The notes under the pieces: generated by a model
What the model was told of the DNA's origin: nothing
The model's input: only the letters and a program-made list of their open reading frames with translations
Databases searched by the model: none
Shown here: piece after piece, positions 26,279 to 35,030 of the stretch
Layout: every line of letters starts with the position of its first letter
How positions within the stretch are numbered: position 1 is the stretch's first letter
Source of the DNA: Qipengyuania vulgaris
Lineage (GTDB): Bacteria; Pseudomonadota; Alphaproteobacteria; Sphingomonadales; Sphingomonadaceae
NCBI RefSeq assembly: GCF_009827325.1
Contig: NZ_WTYC01000001.1
Location: forward strand, 372,001 to 436,000
Direction: 5' to 3'
DNA length: 64,000 nt
Program-made: the position numbers and the translations under genes

Positions 26279-26474
26279 TGCTGCGTCCCCACCGGCTGCG
26301 ACGCCGGGAGATCGTAAATCCCGGCATGAAATCACGGTCGGGGATAGGAAAATCCCCTTACCAAAGCGTAAATCCGGCGGGTAAACAGCCTGGTAGGGTT
26401 ATGAATTGCTTAGCAAAAGCACAGAAAACCGGTGATGTCGCATCTTCCTTTCGCGGCTGTCTCCACCGAAAGCT

Positions 26475-27227
26475 TTACGCCACCGACCATTGTTCGCCCA
26501 GCACCAGCGCGGCATAGAGGACCACCCCGCCGAGGAACGGCAGGAAGTAGCTCTTGCGCTCTTCCGGCAGTTCTTCCTTGAGCACCAGCAGCACGATCCC
26601 GCCCGCGACGAAGGCGAACAGGCCCCCGATGGCGATCTGCGGCAGGCCCACCAGCACGCCCAGCAGCCAGCCGACCAGCGTCGCCCCCGCCAGCACCCAG
26701 CGCCCGCGTGCATCGTAGATTTCAGGATGATGCGTCCGCGTGCCGAAATCGGCGGTCACGAAATGCAGCATCATGGCGGCGAAGAACAGCACGAGGCCCG
26801 CCGGGGTCTGGTCCTCGCGGTGGTTGAGCAGATAGGCGATCATCACCATCAGCAGCGCGCTGGCCGCGATATGCAGCCAGAATACCGGGTGGTGCGGCCG
26901 GTCCCGCCCCTCCGCCTGCTTGCGTGTGTCGCGCGAAGCAGACAGCGCCCTCTCCAGCCCGTAAAACAGCGCGAGCCCCGCCAGCGAAAGCGTATAGACC
27001 AGCGCCTCGGCAAGTTGGGCGGGCAGGCCCGTCGCCCGCTCGAACGTCCCGGCATGCGCGCCGAGTTCGGGCATGATGTGAAGAAAGACGTATCCGACCG
27101 CCACCCCGCCCGCAAAGGACAGCCACTTGCTGCGCGGCGTCCGGTCGAGCCAGTGCAGCCGACCCACGAAAACGTGCACCGCGCAAAAGGCGAGCGCCAT
27201 GAGGAAGGTGATGAGGGTGGCGGGCAT
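26475..27227 (-). CDS. Polytopic membrane protein, ZIP-transporter-like
   Basis: A 250-residue protein with about seven to eight membrane helices. The second helix reads GGVAVGYVFLHIMPELGAHAG, resembling the metal-binding H-x-x-PE helix of ZIP-type transporters, and a later segment has LHFVTADFGTRTHHPEIYD, rich in possible metal ligands. The C-terminus has GGLFAFVAGGIVLLVLKEELP. Similarity to ZIP is partial and the usual second-site motif is not clear, so metal transport is a suggestion only. Confidence 0.6.
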   Translation of the reverse strand: MPATLITFLMALAFCAVHVFVGRLHWLDRTPRSKWLSFAGGVAVGYVFLHIMPELGAHAGTFERATGLPAQLAEALVYTLSLAGLALFYGLERALSASRDTRKQAEGRDRPHHPVFWLHIAASALLMVMIAYLLNHREDQTPAGLVLFFAAMMLHFVTADFGTRTHHPEIYDARGRWVLAGATLVGWLLGVLVGLPQIAIGGLFAFVAGGIVLLVLKEELPEERKSYFLPFLGGVVLYAALVLGEQWSVA

Positions 27228-27268
27228 CGCTCCTGCCTAGTCCACCCTCCGGGGTTGCAGCAAGCAGC

Positions 27269-28312
27269 CTAGTCGGTGGACAATGCTGCCATTACCTCTG
27301 CCCAGGACACGAGCTTGAAGTTCTGTGCCTCAGGTTCGTTCGCGCCATCCTGCGCCACGAACAGCCCGCCGGGATAGAGCGAACCGAAGCTGCCCGAAGC
27401 CAATTCGATACCGTCGGTTTCCTCGGTACTGCCGAATGTTCCGGCGGCGATGCGAAAGCGGCCCACGGGTGTCATCTCCGGCAATTCGTAGACGGCATAG
27501 GTGTTGTCGCCCTGACTCGACGCGACGAGCATTCCGCCGTCTTCGCCCTGCGGATAGATCGCCAGCCCCTCTACGTCAGCGACCAGCATCCGATTGTCGA
27601 CCCGGGCAACCAGCCTCTTGCTGGCGTCCATGTCCGCGCTGTCCATGTCGAACGCCCAGATACCTGTAACCTCTTCGCCGATGTACAGAGTGCGGGTGCG
27701 ATCATCGACCACACAGCCTTCGGGCTGGCTTGCTACGCGGGCGACAGCCTCGGTCCGCCCGGCGATCTGCCCGCCGCTTGTCTTCACCACGGTGCGATAG
27801 ATCACGCCGTTCTTCGGCGCGCTGAAGATCGACACCGAGCCATCCAGTTCGTCCTTGCCGAAGCAGATGCCATAGCCTTCGCCTGGCCCAACCGAGAGGC
27901 GGGCAGCCTGGCTTAATGCCCCGGTAGCCGGATCGAGAAAGGCGAGCAGGATATGGGCCGTGGCGATATCACTCCGGTCGCTCGCCGCGACCAGTATGCG
28001 TCCATCCTCCAGTTCGGCGAGATCGACGTTGTTCAAGCCGGCACCGTCGAAGAAGGAAAGCTGCCGGCCCTGCAGGTCATACACATGCAGGCCAGCCTTC
28101 TTATCGGTCGCGACAATCAGGCTTTTTTCCGGTTTTTCCGGATTGCGCCAGATGGCCGGATCATCGGCGGCATCTTCTGCCGCGGTCCCTACCGGCACGG
28201 TTTCGGCCTTGGCGAAAACCGGGACGGCAGGCTCTCCCTGGATCGGTATCGAAGCGCAGCCGCCAGCGATACCGAGGGATGCTAGAACGAAGAGTTTGAA
28301 TGTGCCGGGCAT
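27269..28312 (-). CDS. Beta-propeller phytase, lipoprotein
   Basis: A 347-residue 3-phytase. A lipoprotein signal ends LGIAGGCASIP (Cys about 19). Family motifs are ADDPAIW (about 49-55), TDKKAGLHVYDLQG, NNVDL, SQPEGCVVDD, GEEVTGIWAF and SSQGDNTYAVYE. These enzymes remove phosphate from phytate with calcium and act outside the cell or at the outer membrane. Its start overlaps the stop of the upstream receptor (TGATG), so uptake receptor and enzyme form one unit, probably under phosphate control. Confidence 0.93.
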   Translation of the reverse strand: MPGTFKLFVLASLGIAGGCASIPIQGEPAVPVFAKAETVPVGTAAEDAADDPAIWRNPEKPEKSLIVATDKKAGLHVYDLQGRQLSFFDGAGLNNVDLAELEDGRILVAASDRSDIATAHILLAFLDPATGALSQAARLSVGPGEGYGICFGKDELDGSVSIFSAPKNGVIYRTVVKTSGGQIAGRTEAVARVASQPEGCVVDDRTRTLYIGEEVTGIWAFDMDSADMDASKRLVARVDNRMLVADVEGLAIYPQGEDGGMLVASSQGDNTYAVYELPEMTPVGRFRIAAGTFGSTEETDGIELASGSFGSLYPGGLFVAQDGANEPEAQNFKLVSWAEVMAALSTD

Positions 28313-31146
28313 CAGAACGTCAACCTCACGCCGCCCTTCATAGTCCAGTTGTATTCCTCGTATTGATAGAGGTTACGCTGGCCGCCAAGGTTGTTGTAGG
28401 CAAAATACTTGGCGTCGTTGATGTTGATCCACTCGTAGAACAGCTGGATATTGTCGTTCAGACGATATTTCGCGCTCAGGTCCAGCTGGAAGTGGTCGTC
28501 GACATAGCGGTCCAGTTCCGGCTCGCGTGCCAGTTCATCCAGATACTTGTCGCGATATGTGCCCGAAAGCCGGATATCGGTCGGCCCTTTGTCATAACCG
28601 ATCGAGATGTTGCCGGTGTGTTTCGAGGTCGTCGGCAGGGGAATGTCGCGCGGTCCATCGGCGGCTGTCAGCGTGACCGTGCCGTCTCCGTCGGTGAACG
28701 TATAGTTCGCCCGTACCACGAACCCGTCCAGGGCACCGGTGAAGGCCTTTGAGGCGCCGAGTTCGAAGCCGAGCACATCGGCCTTGTCACCGTTGAACCA
28801 GATCGTCGCCTCATCGAAAGGAACGCCGCGGAAAACGCCGTTGTAAGGGCCGTCGTCTGCCTCGAACACGGTCTCGACGAAGAAATCCTCGATGCTCTTG
28901 TAGAAGACCGAAGCGAAGATCGCGCCGTTCGTGTCGAAGTAGTATTCTGCCGCAGCATCGAGGTTCCATGCTTCGGCCGGACGCAGTTCGGGATTGCCGA
29001 ATTCGCCTTCCCGTTCGCCATCGTCGGCCTCCTCCACGGCAAAGCGCGGAGCCTGCTGGAACGGACCTGGACGCACGATCGAACGATACCCCGCAGCGCG
29101 GAGAACCAGGTTGGGCGACGCCTCGTAACGCAGGTTGAGGCTCGGCAGCCAATGATCGTAATCCTTTTCGATCGATGTCGGGGTGACGATTACCGTATCG
29201 TCGGTAGCTGTGCTGCCATCGGGAAGCGTGCCATCTTCCTCAACCAGCAGCACATCGTTGCCGGACAGGATATTCGATGTATTCTCGTAGCGCACGCCGC
29301 CGATGATCGACAGGGTGGAGCTATCCCAGCGACCGAGCAGATAGCCAGCGAGGATATCTTCCTCGACCACGAAATCCTCGACCGCACTGTCGAAAGTACC
29401 GTCGATTTCCTGCAGTTCGAAGCTGTCGAAATTGCCGAAGAAGAAGTCGCTCGCTTGGGTGTATCCCGGCACAGGCTCGATATCGGTTATGCGATAGGTC
29501 TGCTCCAGCCCAAGCGCATCGGCCAGCGTGTAATCGTCTCGTTCGTAGAACTCGACCGTGCCGTTGAAGCTTTTTTCGCGCCAGCGACCCTTTGCGCCCG
29601 CCTGCACGGTAAATTCGCCGGCGCCCGAAACGAAGCGGCGACCGATATCGAACTTCGCTGCATATTCCTCGTCCTGGCTGTCCGACAAGGCGACGAACTC
29701 GACCTCGTTCAGTTCATAAGCCGAAGGGTCGAAGAAGTCGCCCGGGTCGGAAATAATCGAATATTGCGGTAACCGCGGGTCCGATACGTCGAACCCGACC
29801 TGCAACCCTTCCCCTTCGTATTCACGCTCGAAGCTGGTCGGATCAAGGCTGCCGTCCTCACGTTCGCTGGATTTCGCCCAGCTTGCCGAATAATCGGCGA
29901 ACCAGTCGCCCCAATCGCTCTCACCGCCAAGAGCAATACTGCGGATACGCTGGCTTTCGAAGCGGTCCTTGATGTCACGTTCGATCGTGATAGCCTCATC
30001 GTCTTCGTAAACCAGGCTGTCGCTGCTGCCGGAAACGCTCGCATCACCGAGGTCGAAGATCAGGCGGCGGCGGAATTCCTGGTCGTCGAACTGGCTATAT
30101 ATGCCGCGCACGTAAAGGCTCGTGCTATCGCCGGCGCGGAAATCGAGGCCCAGGGTGGCGCTGATACGCTCGCGTTCGACATCGTAATCGCGGTATTCGA
30201 AATCTTCGAAATAGACCTGCCCGTCTTCCTCGTTCCAGCCGTCGGCTTCGATATTGTCGGTCTCGAAAGTGCGCTTGTAATAGGACAGGCCACCGCTCAG
30301 ACCGAAGTTCTCGTTCACGCGGTAAGAGAAGTCGACGCTGCCCTTGGGACTGATTTCATCGGCCAGTTGGTTGTAGCTGCCCTCGAGCTTGACGGTGAGC
30401 AGGTCCTTGGTGCGGTCGAAGGCGCTGGTCGTCTCGATCTCTACCGAGGCACCGATGGTGTCGGCATCCATGTCGGGCGTCAGAGACTTCTTCACCTCGA
30501 TGGATTCGATGATGTCGGAGCTGATGACATCGAGCGCCACTGCGCGGATGTCGTTTTCCGGCGAAGGCAAGCGCACGCCGTTGAGCGAGGTCGCGTTCAG
30601 GCTGGGAGACAGGCCGCGGATCGACACGAAACGGCCTTCGCCCTGATCGTTGAGCACATTGACGCCCGGCAGGCGGCGCAGGCTCTCCGCAACGTTCTGG
30701 TCCGGGAACTGGCCGATGGCATCGCGGGACAGGACGTCGGAGATCACGTCGTTCTCGCGCTTGCGCGAAAGTGAGCTGGCAAGGTTGGCGGCTTGGCCGA
30801 TGACCAGGATTTCATCGTCGCTACCGATGCCAGACAGGCGCAATGTCGCGCCCACCGTTCCTGCTGCCGGGACCTCGATCTTCTGCGTGACCGGGTCGGC
30901 GCCCACGTAGCGTACTTCGAGCGTGTAGGTGCCCTCGGGCACATTTGCGAAACGGAAAGAGCCGTCGCGTTCGGTCGACACTGTGCGATCCAGTTCGACG
31001 ATACGAACTTCGGCTGCCCGCAGTGCAATCGTGTTATTGGCATCGGTCACCGTGCCGGTGACATCGCCGGCAAACGCAGGTGCCGCGACGCAAAATGCGA
31101 CCACGCTCGCAGCCAGCTTGAGAGAATTTCGGGTTGTTTTAGTCAT
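28312..31146 (-). CDS. TonB-dependent receptor of the phytase operon
   Basis: A 944-residue outer-membrane receptor. Signal peptide ending AAPAFAGDV, then a carboxypeptidase-regulatory-like beta domain (about 28-105: GTVTDANNTIALRAAEVRIV and FRFANVPEGTYTLEVRYVG), a TonB-box-like DEILVIGQ, plug motifs (AESLRRLPGVNVLNDQGEGRF, SIRGLSPSLNATSLNGVRLP) and a barrel ending in KGGVRLTF. GGAGGG precedes the ATG. Coupling to a phytase suggests import of phytate or its products. Confidence 0.93.
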   Translation of the reverse strand: MTKTTRNSLKLAASVVAFCVAAPAFAGDVTGTVTDANNTIALRAAEVRIVELDRTVSTERDGSFRFANVPEGTYTLEVRYVGADPVTQKIEVPAAGTVGATLRLSGIGSDDEILVIGQAANLASSLSRKRENDVISDVLSRDAIGQFPDQNVAESLRRLPGVNVLNDQGEGRFVSIRGLSPSLNATSLNGVRLPSPENDIRAVALDVISSDIIESIEVKKSLTPDMDADTIGASVEIETTSAFDRTKDLLTVKLEGSYNQLADEISPKGSVDFSYRVNENFGLSGGLSYYKRTFETDNIEADGWNEEDGQVYFEDFEYRDYDVERERISATLGLDFRAGDSTSLYVRGIYSQFDDQEFRRRLIFDLGDASVSGSSDSLVYEDDEAITIERDIKDRFESQRIRSIALGGESDWGDWFADYSASWAKSSEREDGSLDPTSFEREYEGEGLQVGFDVSDPRLPQYSIISDPGDFFDPSAYELNEVEFVALSDSQDEEYAAKFDIGRRFVSGAGEFTVQAGAKGRWREKSFNGTVEFYERDDYTLADALGLEQTYRITDIEPVPGYTQASDFFFGNFDSFELQEIDGTFDSAVEDFVVEEDILAGYLLGRWDSSTLSIIGGVRYENTSNILSGNDVLLVEEDGTLPDGSTATDDTVIVTPTSIEKDYDHWLPSLNLRYEASPNLVLRAAGYRSIVRPGPFQQAPRFAVEEADDGEREGEFGNPELRPAEAWNLDAAAEYYFDTNGAIFASVFYKSIEDFFVETVFEADDGPYNGVFRGVPFDEATIWFNGDKADVLGFELGASKAFTGALDGFVVRANYTFTDGDGTVTLTAADGPRDIPLPTTSKHTGNISIGYDKGPTDIRLSGTYRDKYLDELAREPELDRYVDDHFQLDLSAKYRLNDNIQLFYEWININDAKYFAYNNLGGQRNLYQYEEYNWTMKGGVRLTF

Positions 31147-31225
31147 AGGTGCCCTCCAGTTGGAGGCGCGTCTAGGACCGGCGTTTGACGCAATCGTGTC
31201 GCTTGCGGGACGAAATCAAGACATT

Positions 31226-31243
31226 GTGACGCTACCGTTACAG
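31226..31243 (-). promoter_or_regulatory. Possible Pho box upstream of the receptor-phytase operon
   Basis: On the minus strand, CTGTAAC and GCGTCAC lie 11 bases apart (CTGTAACGGTAGCGTCAC), about 80 bases before the receptor start. The PhoB box is two CTGTCAT-like repeats with 11-base spacing; the match is imperfect (about five and four of seven). The phytase context raises the likelihood. Confidence 0.35.
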
Positions 31244-31355
31244 GTACCCGGCAATGGATTGATTTTCCTACACCGGATCCCTCGTGATAAAACGAGCAAA
31301 GACTCTTTCCTCTCGTCCATTCCCGTCAGGCCCGCTTCAGGTCGGGGTTCGCCCG

Positions 31356-31489
31356 CAAGCCGACATTCGCGGCCGGCAAGCCGACACGGCGCGCCTCCAA
31401 TCCGACAGTCGGCACTTATAAGCCGACAAAATTCCACCCCAAGCCGACGCCGATTGCCGCAAGCTGACGCCCTTTTTCGCAAGACGACA
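31356..31489. repeat. Seven-copy array of CAAGCCGACA, 20-21 base period
   Basis: Copies start at 31356, 31377, 31398, 31419, 31440, 31460 and 31480. They read CAAGCCGACA, CAAGCCGACA, CAATCCGACA, TAAGCCGACA, CAAGCCGACG, CAAGCTGACG and CAAGACGACA. The intervening 10-11 bases are not conserved. Spacing is 21 bases four times and then 20 twice, about two helical turns, so all cores face one side of the DNA. The last two spacings break any reading frame, so this is not a coding repeat. It lies between the divergent receptor and putP genes, ending 93 bases before putP. Confidence 0.85.
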
Positions 31490-31501
31490 AAGTTTAGCCC
31501 C

Positions 31502-31524
31502 TGGACCGTGTAACACCCGGTCCA
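31502..31524. promoter_or_regulatory. Inverted repeat between the repeat array and putP
   Basis: TGGACCG (31502-31508) and CGGTCCA (31518-31524) form a perfect seven-base inverted repeat with a nine-base loop, starting 13 bases after the last array copy. It could be an operator or a leader hairpin; nothing shows which. Confidence 0.4.
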
Positions 31525-31581
31525 TGTCTCCCCACTTCGCCCCTGTAGTCAAAGACGGTATCATTTGTTACCTGCCCCCTC

Positions 31582-33060
31582 ATGCAGACGGGAACACTCA
31601 TATCGCTCGCCCTCTATTTCATCGCCATGATCGGCATCGGACTGTGGGCGTGGAAGCGCTCGACCGATACGTCCGAAGGCTATCTGCTCGCCGGACGTAA
31701 CCTGCATCCAGCGGTCGCGGCGCTGTCTGCCGGGGCTTCGGACATGAGCGGCTGGCTGCTGCTCGGCCTGCCCGGCGCGCTCTTTGCCGCGGGGCTGGTC
31801 GAAGCCTGGATCGGCATCGGCCTCTTCCTCGGCGCACTGGTCAACTGGATCGTGGTGGCGCCCCGCCTGCGGCGCCAGACAGAGGATCTGGGTAATGCGC
31901 TGACGATCCCCGAATTCCTCGCCAACCGCTTCCCCGACAAGGCCGTGGCCCTGCGAGTGGTGTCGGCGCTGATCGTGGTGGTGTTCTTCGCGGTTTATAC
32001 CGCGGCGGGCCTCGTCGGCGGCGGTCTGCTGTTCGAAACCAGCTTCGCAGGCATCCTCCCGGACTGGGGGATGAGCGACTACATGTCGGGCATCTGGATC
32101 ACCGCGCTGGTGGTTCTGGCCTACACCATGGTCGGCGGGTTCCTCGCCGTCAGCCTGACCGACTTCGTGCAGGGCTGCATCATGGTGGTGGCGCTGGTGC
32201 TGATGCCGCTGGTGGTCATGTTCGGCGCGGGCGGCGAAGCCGGCGGATCGCTGAGCGACGTGCCGGTCGAAGGCTTCCTCAGCCTGACGCAGGGGCTGAC
32301 GCTGCTCGGCTTCATCAGTGCGGTGACCTGGGGCCTCGGTTATTTCGGCCAGCCGCACATCATCGTGCGCTTCATGGCGATCAGCACGGTCGAAAAGGTC
32401 AAGGCCGCGCGCAATATCGGCATGACATGGATGGGGGTCGCCCTGATCGGCTCGATCGGGATCGGCATAGCGGGCCGCGCCTATGTGGAGCGTAACGGCA
32501 TCGTGGTGGACAATCCGGAGACGATCTTCATCGTGCTGGCGAACCTCCTGTTCCACCCGCTCATCACCGGCTTCCTGCTGGCGGCACTGCTGGCAGCGAT
32601 CATGTCGACGATAAGCTCGCAATTGCTGGTGGCGTCGAGTTCGCTGACCGAGGACTTCTACAAGCTCTTCCTGCGCAAGGATGCGGGCGAGCGGGAAAGC
32701 GTCAACGTCGGGCGCGTCTGCGTGGCGCTGGTGGCGCTGGCGGCTATCTGGGTCGCAAGCGATCCCGAAAGCCAGGTGCTCGGCCTCGTAGCCAACGCCT
32801 GGGCGGGCTTCGGCGCGGCCTTTGGCCCGCTGATCATCCTTTCGCTGGTGTGGGACAAGATGACTGGCTAGGGTGCGGTGGCAGGCCTCGTGGTCGGCGC
32901 GGGCACGGTCGCGGCATGGATCGCGCTCGGCTGGAACAGCCAGCTGCCGGGCCTCGACGGGGGGCTCTACGAGATCGTGCCGGGCTTCATCGCCGCATGG
33001 CTGGCCATCGTGCTGGTGAGCAAGGCGACCTACTCCGCGCCGGAAGCACGAGCGGCCTGA
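31582..33060 (+). pseudogene. putP: Sodium/proline symporter interrupted by an in-frame amber codon
   Basis: PutP belongs to the sodium:solute symporters and imports proline with Na+. From 31582 the frame reads a normal start (LISLALYFIAMIGIGLWAW), LAGRNLHPAVAALSAGASDMSGW, GFISAVTWGLGYFGQPHIIVRF and STISSQLLVASSSLTEDFY. A TAG at 32869-32871 follows WDKMTG; the same frame then continues GAVAGLVVGAGTVAAW to a TGA at 33060, giving 493 codons, the normal length. The first 429 residues are therefore separated from the last 62, which hold the final helices. No insertion or deletion is involved. No good ribosome site precedes the ATG. Readthrough or a sequencing error cannot be excluded. Confidence 0.85.
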
Positions 33061-33128
33061 ACTTACGCAAGGGGCTTGTCTCCGCGGCAATCCCGCGCCT
33101 AGTCTGCCCTGAATAGACGGAGGGTGAG

Positions 33129-33500
33129 ATGGCGAAGATTACCGGGCTCGGCGGCGTGTTCTATGTGGTTAAGGATCCCGAAGCCACCCGGGCGTGGTAC
33201 CGCGACGTATTGGGACTGGATGGCGAATACGGGCCGCAGCTCAACTGGTCCGAGGAAACCGGCGAGAAGCCCTATTCGCTGGTCAGCCATTTCAAGGACG
33301 ATCAGTACATCCAGCCCGGCAAGGGCGGCTTCATGATCAACTTGCGGGTCGACGATCTCGACGGTTTCGTCGCGCAGCTCAAAGGCGCGGGCGTCGATGT
33401 GCTCGACAGCGTCGATGAAGGCTATGGCAAGTTCGCCTGGCTGCTCGATCCCGACGGGGTGAAGATCGAACTGTGGGAACAGGTGGAAGCGCCCGCATGA
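33129..33500 (+). CDS. VOC (glyoxalase/bleomycin-resistance fold) protein
   Basis: A 123-residue single VOC domain: GGVFYVVKDPEATRAWYRDVL at the start, and INLRVDDLDGFVAQLKGAGV and WLLDPDGVKIELWE with the C-terminal metal Glu. The usual metal-binding His positions are partly replaced (His93-type residue not obvious), so catalytic activity is uncertain. GGAGGGTGAG precedes the ATG. Confidence 0.85.
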   Translation: MAKITGLGGVFYVVKDPEATRAWYRDVLGLDGEYGPQLNWSEETGEKPYSLVSHFKDDQYIQPGKGGFMINLRVDDLDGFVAQLKGAGVDVLDSVDEGYGKFAWLLDPDGVKIELWEQVEAPA

Positions 33501-33550
33501 CCAAAAGCGCATTCGTTTCCGGTTCACCAACATCGCCTTAGGCTCACTTC

Positions 33551-34219
33551 ATGCGCCTTGCTCCATTTGCCGCCATAGTCCTGACCTCGGCACTCGCCGG
33601 TTGCGGCGTAGCGCCGGATACGCGTGAACCGGCAGCACGCGCGCCAACTTCGGGGAGTGGTTCGGCCAATTGGGAACGACCGCAGGCGCGGCAGTGCGTA
33701 ACCGAACTGGGCCGGTCAGGCTCGCAGTTCGCCCCCCTTCCCGACCGGATGTATGGTGCCGGTTGTTCGACGCTCGACAGCGTCCAGCTCGACCGGGTCG
33801 GCGGAGATCTCGGCCCGCTCACTGTGACCAATCTCGGGCCGCTTGCCTGCCCGCTCGCGAACGACTTCGCGGCTTGGGCGCGCTACGGTGTCGATCGCGC
33901 AGCCCGGCAGATCCTCGGAAGCCCGCTGGTGCGGATCGAGACAATGGGCAGCTACTCCTGCCGCAATGTTGCCGGGACCGGGCGGCTCTCGGCCCATTCC
34001 CGGGCAGAAGCCGTCGACATCGGCGCTTTCCTGCTCGCTGATGGCAGGCGTATCAGCGTCAGGGACGGCTGGAATGCCAGTGCGAAAGAACGCGAATTCC
34101 TGCGTGTCGTTCATCGTAGCGCCTGCAAGCGTTTCGGCACCGTCCTCGGCCCTGATTACAATGCGGCGCACCATGATCATCTGCACCTCGAGCAGGGGGA
34201 TGGGAGTTTTTGCCGGTAA
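33551..34219 (+). CDS. Extensin-like domain lipoprotein
   Basis: A 222-residue exported protein with a lipoprotein signal ending TSALAGCG (Cys about 18), a short Ala/Ser/Pro linker and an extensin-like C-terminal domain (about 45-222) showing GAGCSTLDSVQL, RIETMGSYSCRNV, LSAHSRAEAVDIGAF and the final HHDHLHLEQGDGSFCR. The S-x-H-x-x-x-x-A-x-D and H-D-H-x-H elements resemble the zinc site of LAS-type murein endopeptidases, so a cell-wall hydrolase role is plausible. Four Cys probably form disulfides. Confidence 0.87.
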   Translation: MRLAPFAAIVLTSALAGCGVAPDTREPAARAPTSGSGSANWERPQARQCVTELGRSGSQFAPLPDRMYGAGCSTLDSVQLDRVGGDLGPLTVTNLGPLACPLANDFAAWARYGVDRAARQILGSPLVRIETMGSYSCRNVAGTGRLSAHSRAEAVDIGAFLLADGRRISVRDGWNASAKEREFLRVVHRSACKRFGTVLGPDYNAAHHDHLHLEQGDGSFCR

Positions 34220-34241
34220 CCGATCCCCCAGCGCTTTCGCC

Positions 34242-34868
34242 CTAAGCGGCGCTAGCCTGTCTTGCGGCGTCCAGACCCGCTTCGATGCAAAGTCGGACCG
34301 CTTCGGCGGGATGGTGGGCACCGAGCTTGCTCATCATGTTGGCCCGGTGGATCTCCACCGTCCGCGGGCTGATGCTCAGCTCATGCGCGATCATCTTGTT
34401 GCTGCGTCCTTCCGTCAGCCAGTCGAGCACTTCCCGCTCGCGCGGGGAAAGACCGGCAATTCGATTTCGGGCGTCGGCCATCTTGCGACGGGCCTGGATA
34501 TAGGCCTGTGCTTCCTGCAGAATTCGCACGACCGCCTTCTCTAGCCGATCCTCGCACAGAGGCAGACGAAGATAGTCGAGAGCACCGCCCCTGATCGCTT
34601 CGACGACCCGGCGCGGCCGTGGATCGTCGGAAGTCACAACGACCGGCAGCCAAATCCCGCGGTCGGAAAGGTCGCGCATCATATTGGCGGGCACTCCGCT
34701 GCCTTCGTCGCGGAGCACGACAATACCTTCTGTCGGCGAAGCTTCAACGAGCTCCGTAATGGTGGAATATATCTCGCAGTGATGGCCCATCGTGAAACCG
34801 AGGCGCGATTGCTGAGCGCGTGATTGCGAAGAGCTATCGACGATGTGAAGAGTGGTGTGCTTGTCCAT
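34242..34868 (-). CDS. FixJ/NarL-type regulator with degenerate receiver
   Basis: A 208-residue protein. The C-terminal LuxR helix-turn-helix is clear: GLSPREREVLDWLTEGRSN, HELSISPRTVEIHRANMMSKL (about 140-185). The N-terminal receiver-like half keeps the fold (HIVDSSSQSRA, LPVVVTSDD, DYLRLPLCEDRL) but the usual acidic pocket is VDSSS and the phosphoacceptor position reads VVLRDEGSG, without the Asp of the normal LLLDVRMPG motif. It probably does not take phosphate by the usual chemistry. It lies 162 bases downstream of the Anbu gene on the same strand. The start at 34868 is chosen by alignment. Confidence 0.85.
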   Translation of the reverse strand: MDKHTTLHIVDSSSQSRAQQSRLGFTMGHHCEIYSTITELVEASPTEGIVVLRDEGSGVPANMMRDLSDRGIWLPVVVTSDDPRPRRVVEAIRGGALDYLRLPLCEDRLEKAVVRILQEAQAYIQARRKMADARNRIAGLSPREREVLDWLTEGRSNKMIAHELSISPRTVEIHRANMMSKLGAHHPAEAVRLCIEAGLDAARQASAA

Positions 34869-35030
34869 TGGCAAAGGATGCACGAACAAGCAGAATTCGC
34901 ATTCCGCAAGATTACCTAGCCATCAAAAATATCAATCAAAGATATTCGTTATCAGTGCTTTAGTAGACCTAACCATCAGGAATCCCGGTAGGTAAGAACA
35001 CCTAAGTCCACACGGGTTCCGTAAAATTAC

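Noticed and set aside
31216..31482. A minus-strand frame with a CRL-x-x-x-x seven-residue repeat over the array
   Set aside because: The 21-base spacing creates the repeat, but the last two spacings of 20 bases break the frame, and no ribosome site precedes it.
31356..31489. The repeat array as a CRISPR
   Set aside because: Cores are ten bases and the period is 20-21; CRISPR repeats and spacers are each about 24-40 bases, and no cas gene is present.
32878..33060. The 60-codon frame after the putP amber as its own gene
   Set aside because: It continues putP in the same frame and matches the symporter C-terminus.
31561..33090. A 509-codon minus-strand frame opposite putP
   Set aside because: His/Gln/Asp-rich antisense product of a membrane protein gene; the fact that it stays open is no evidence for coding.
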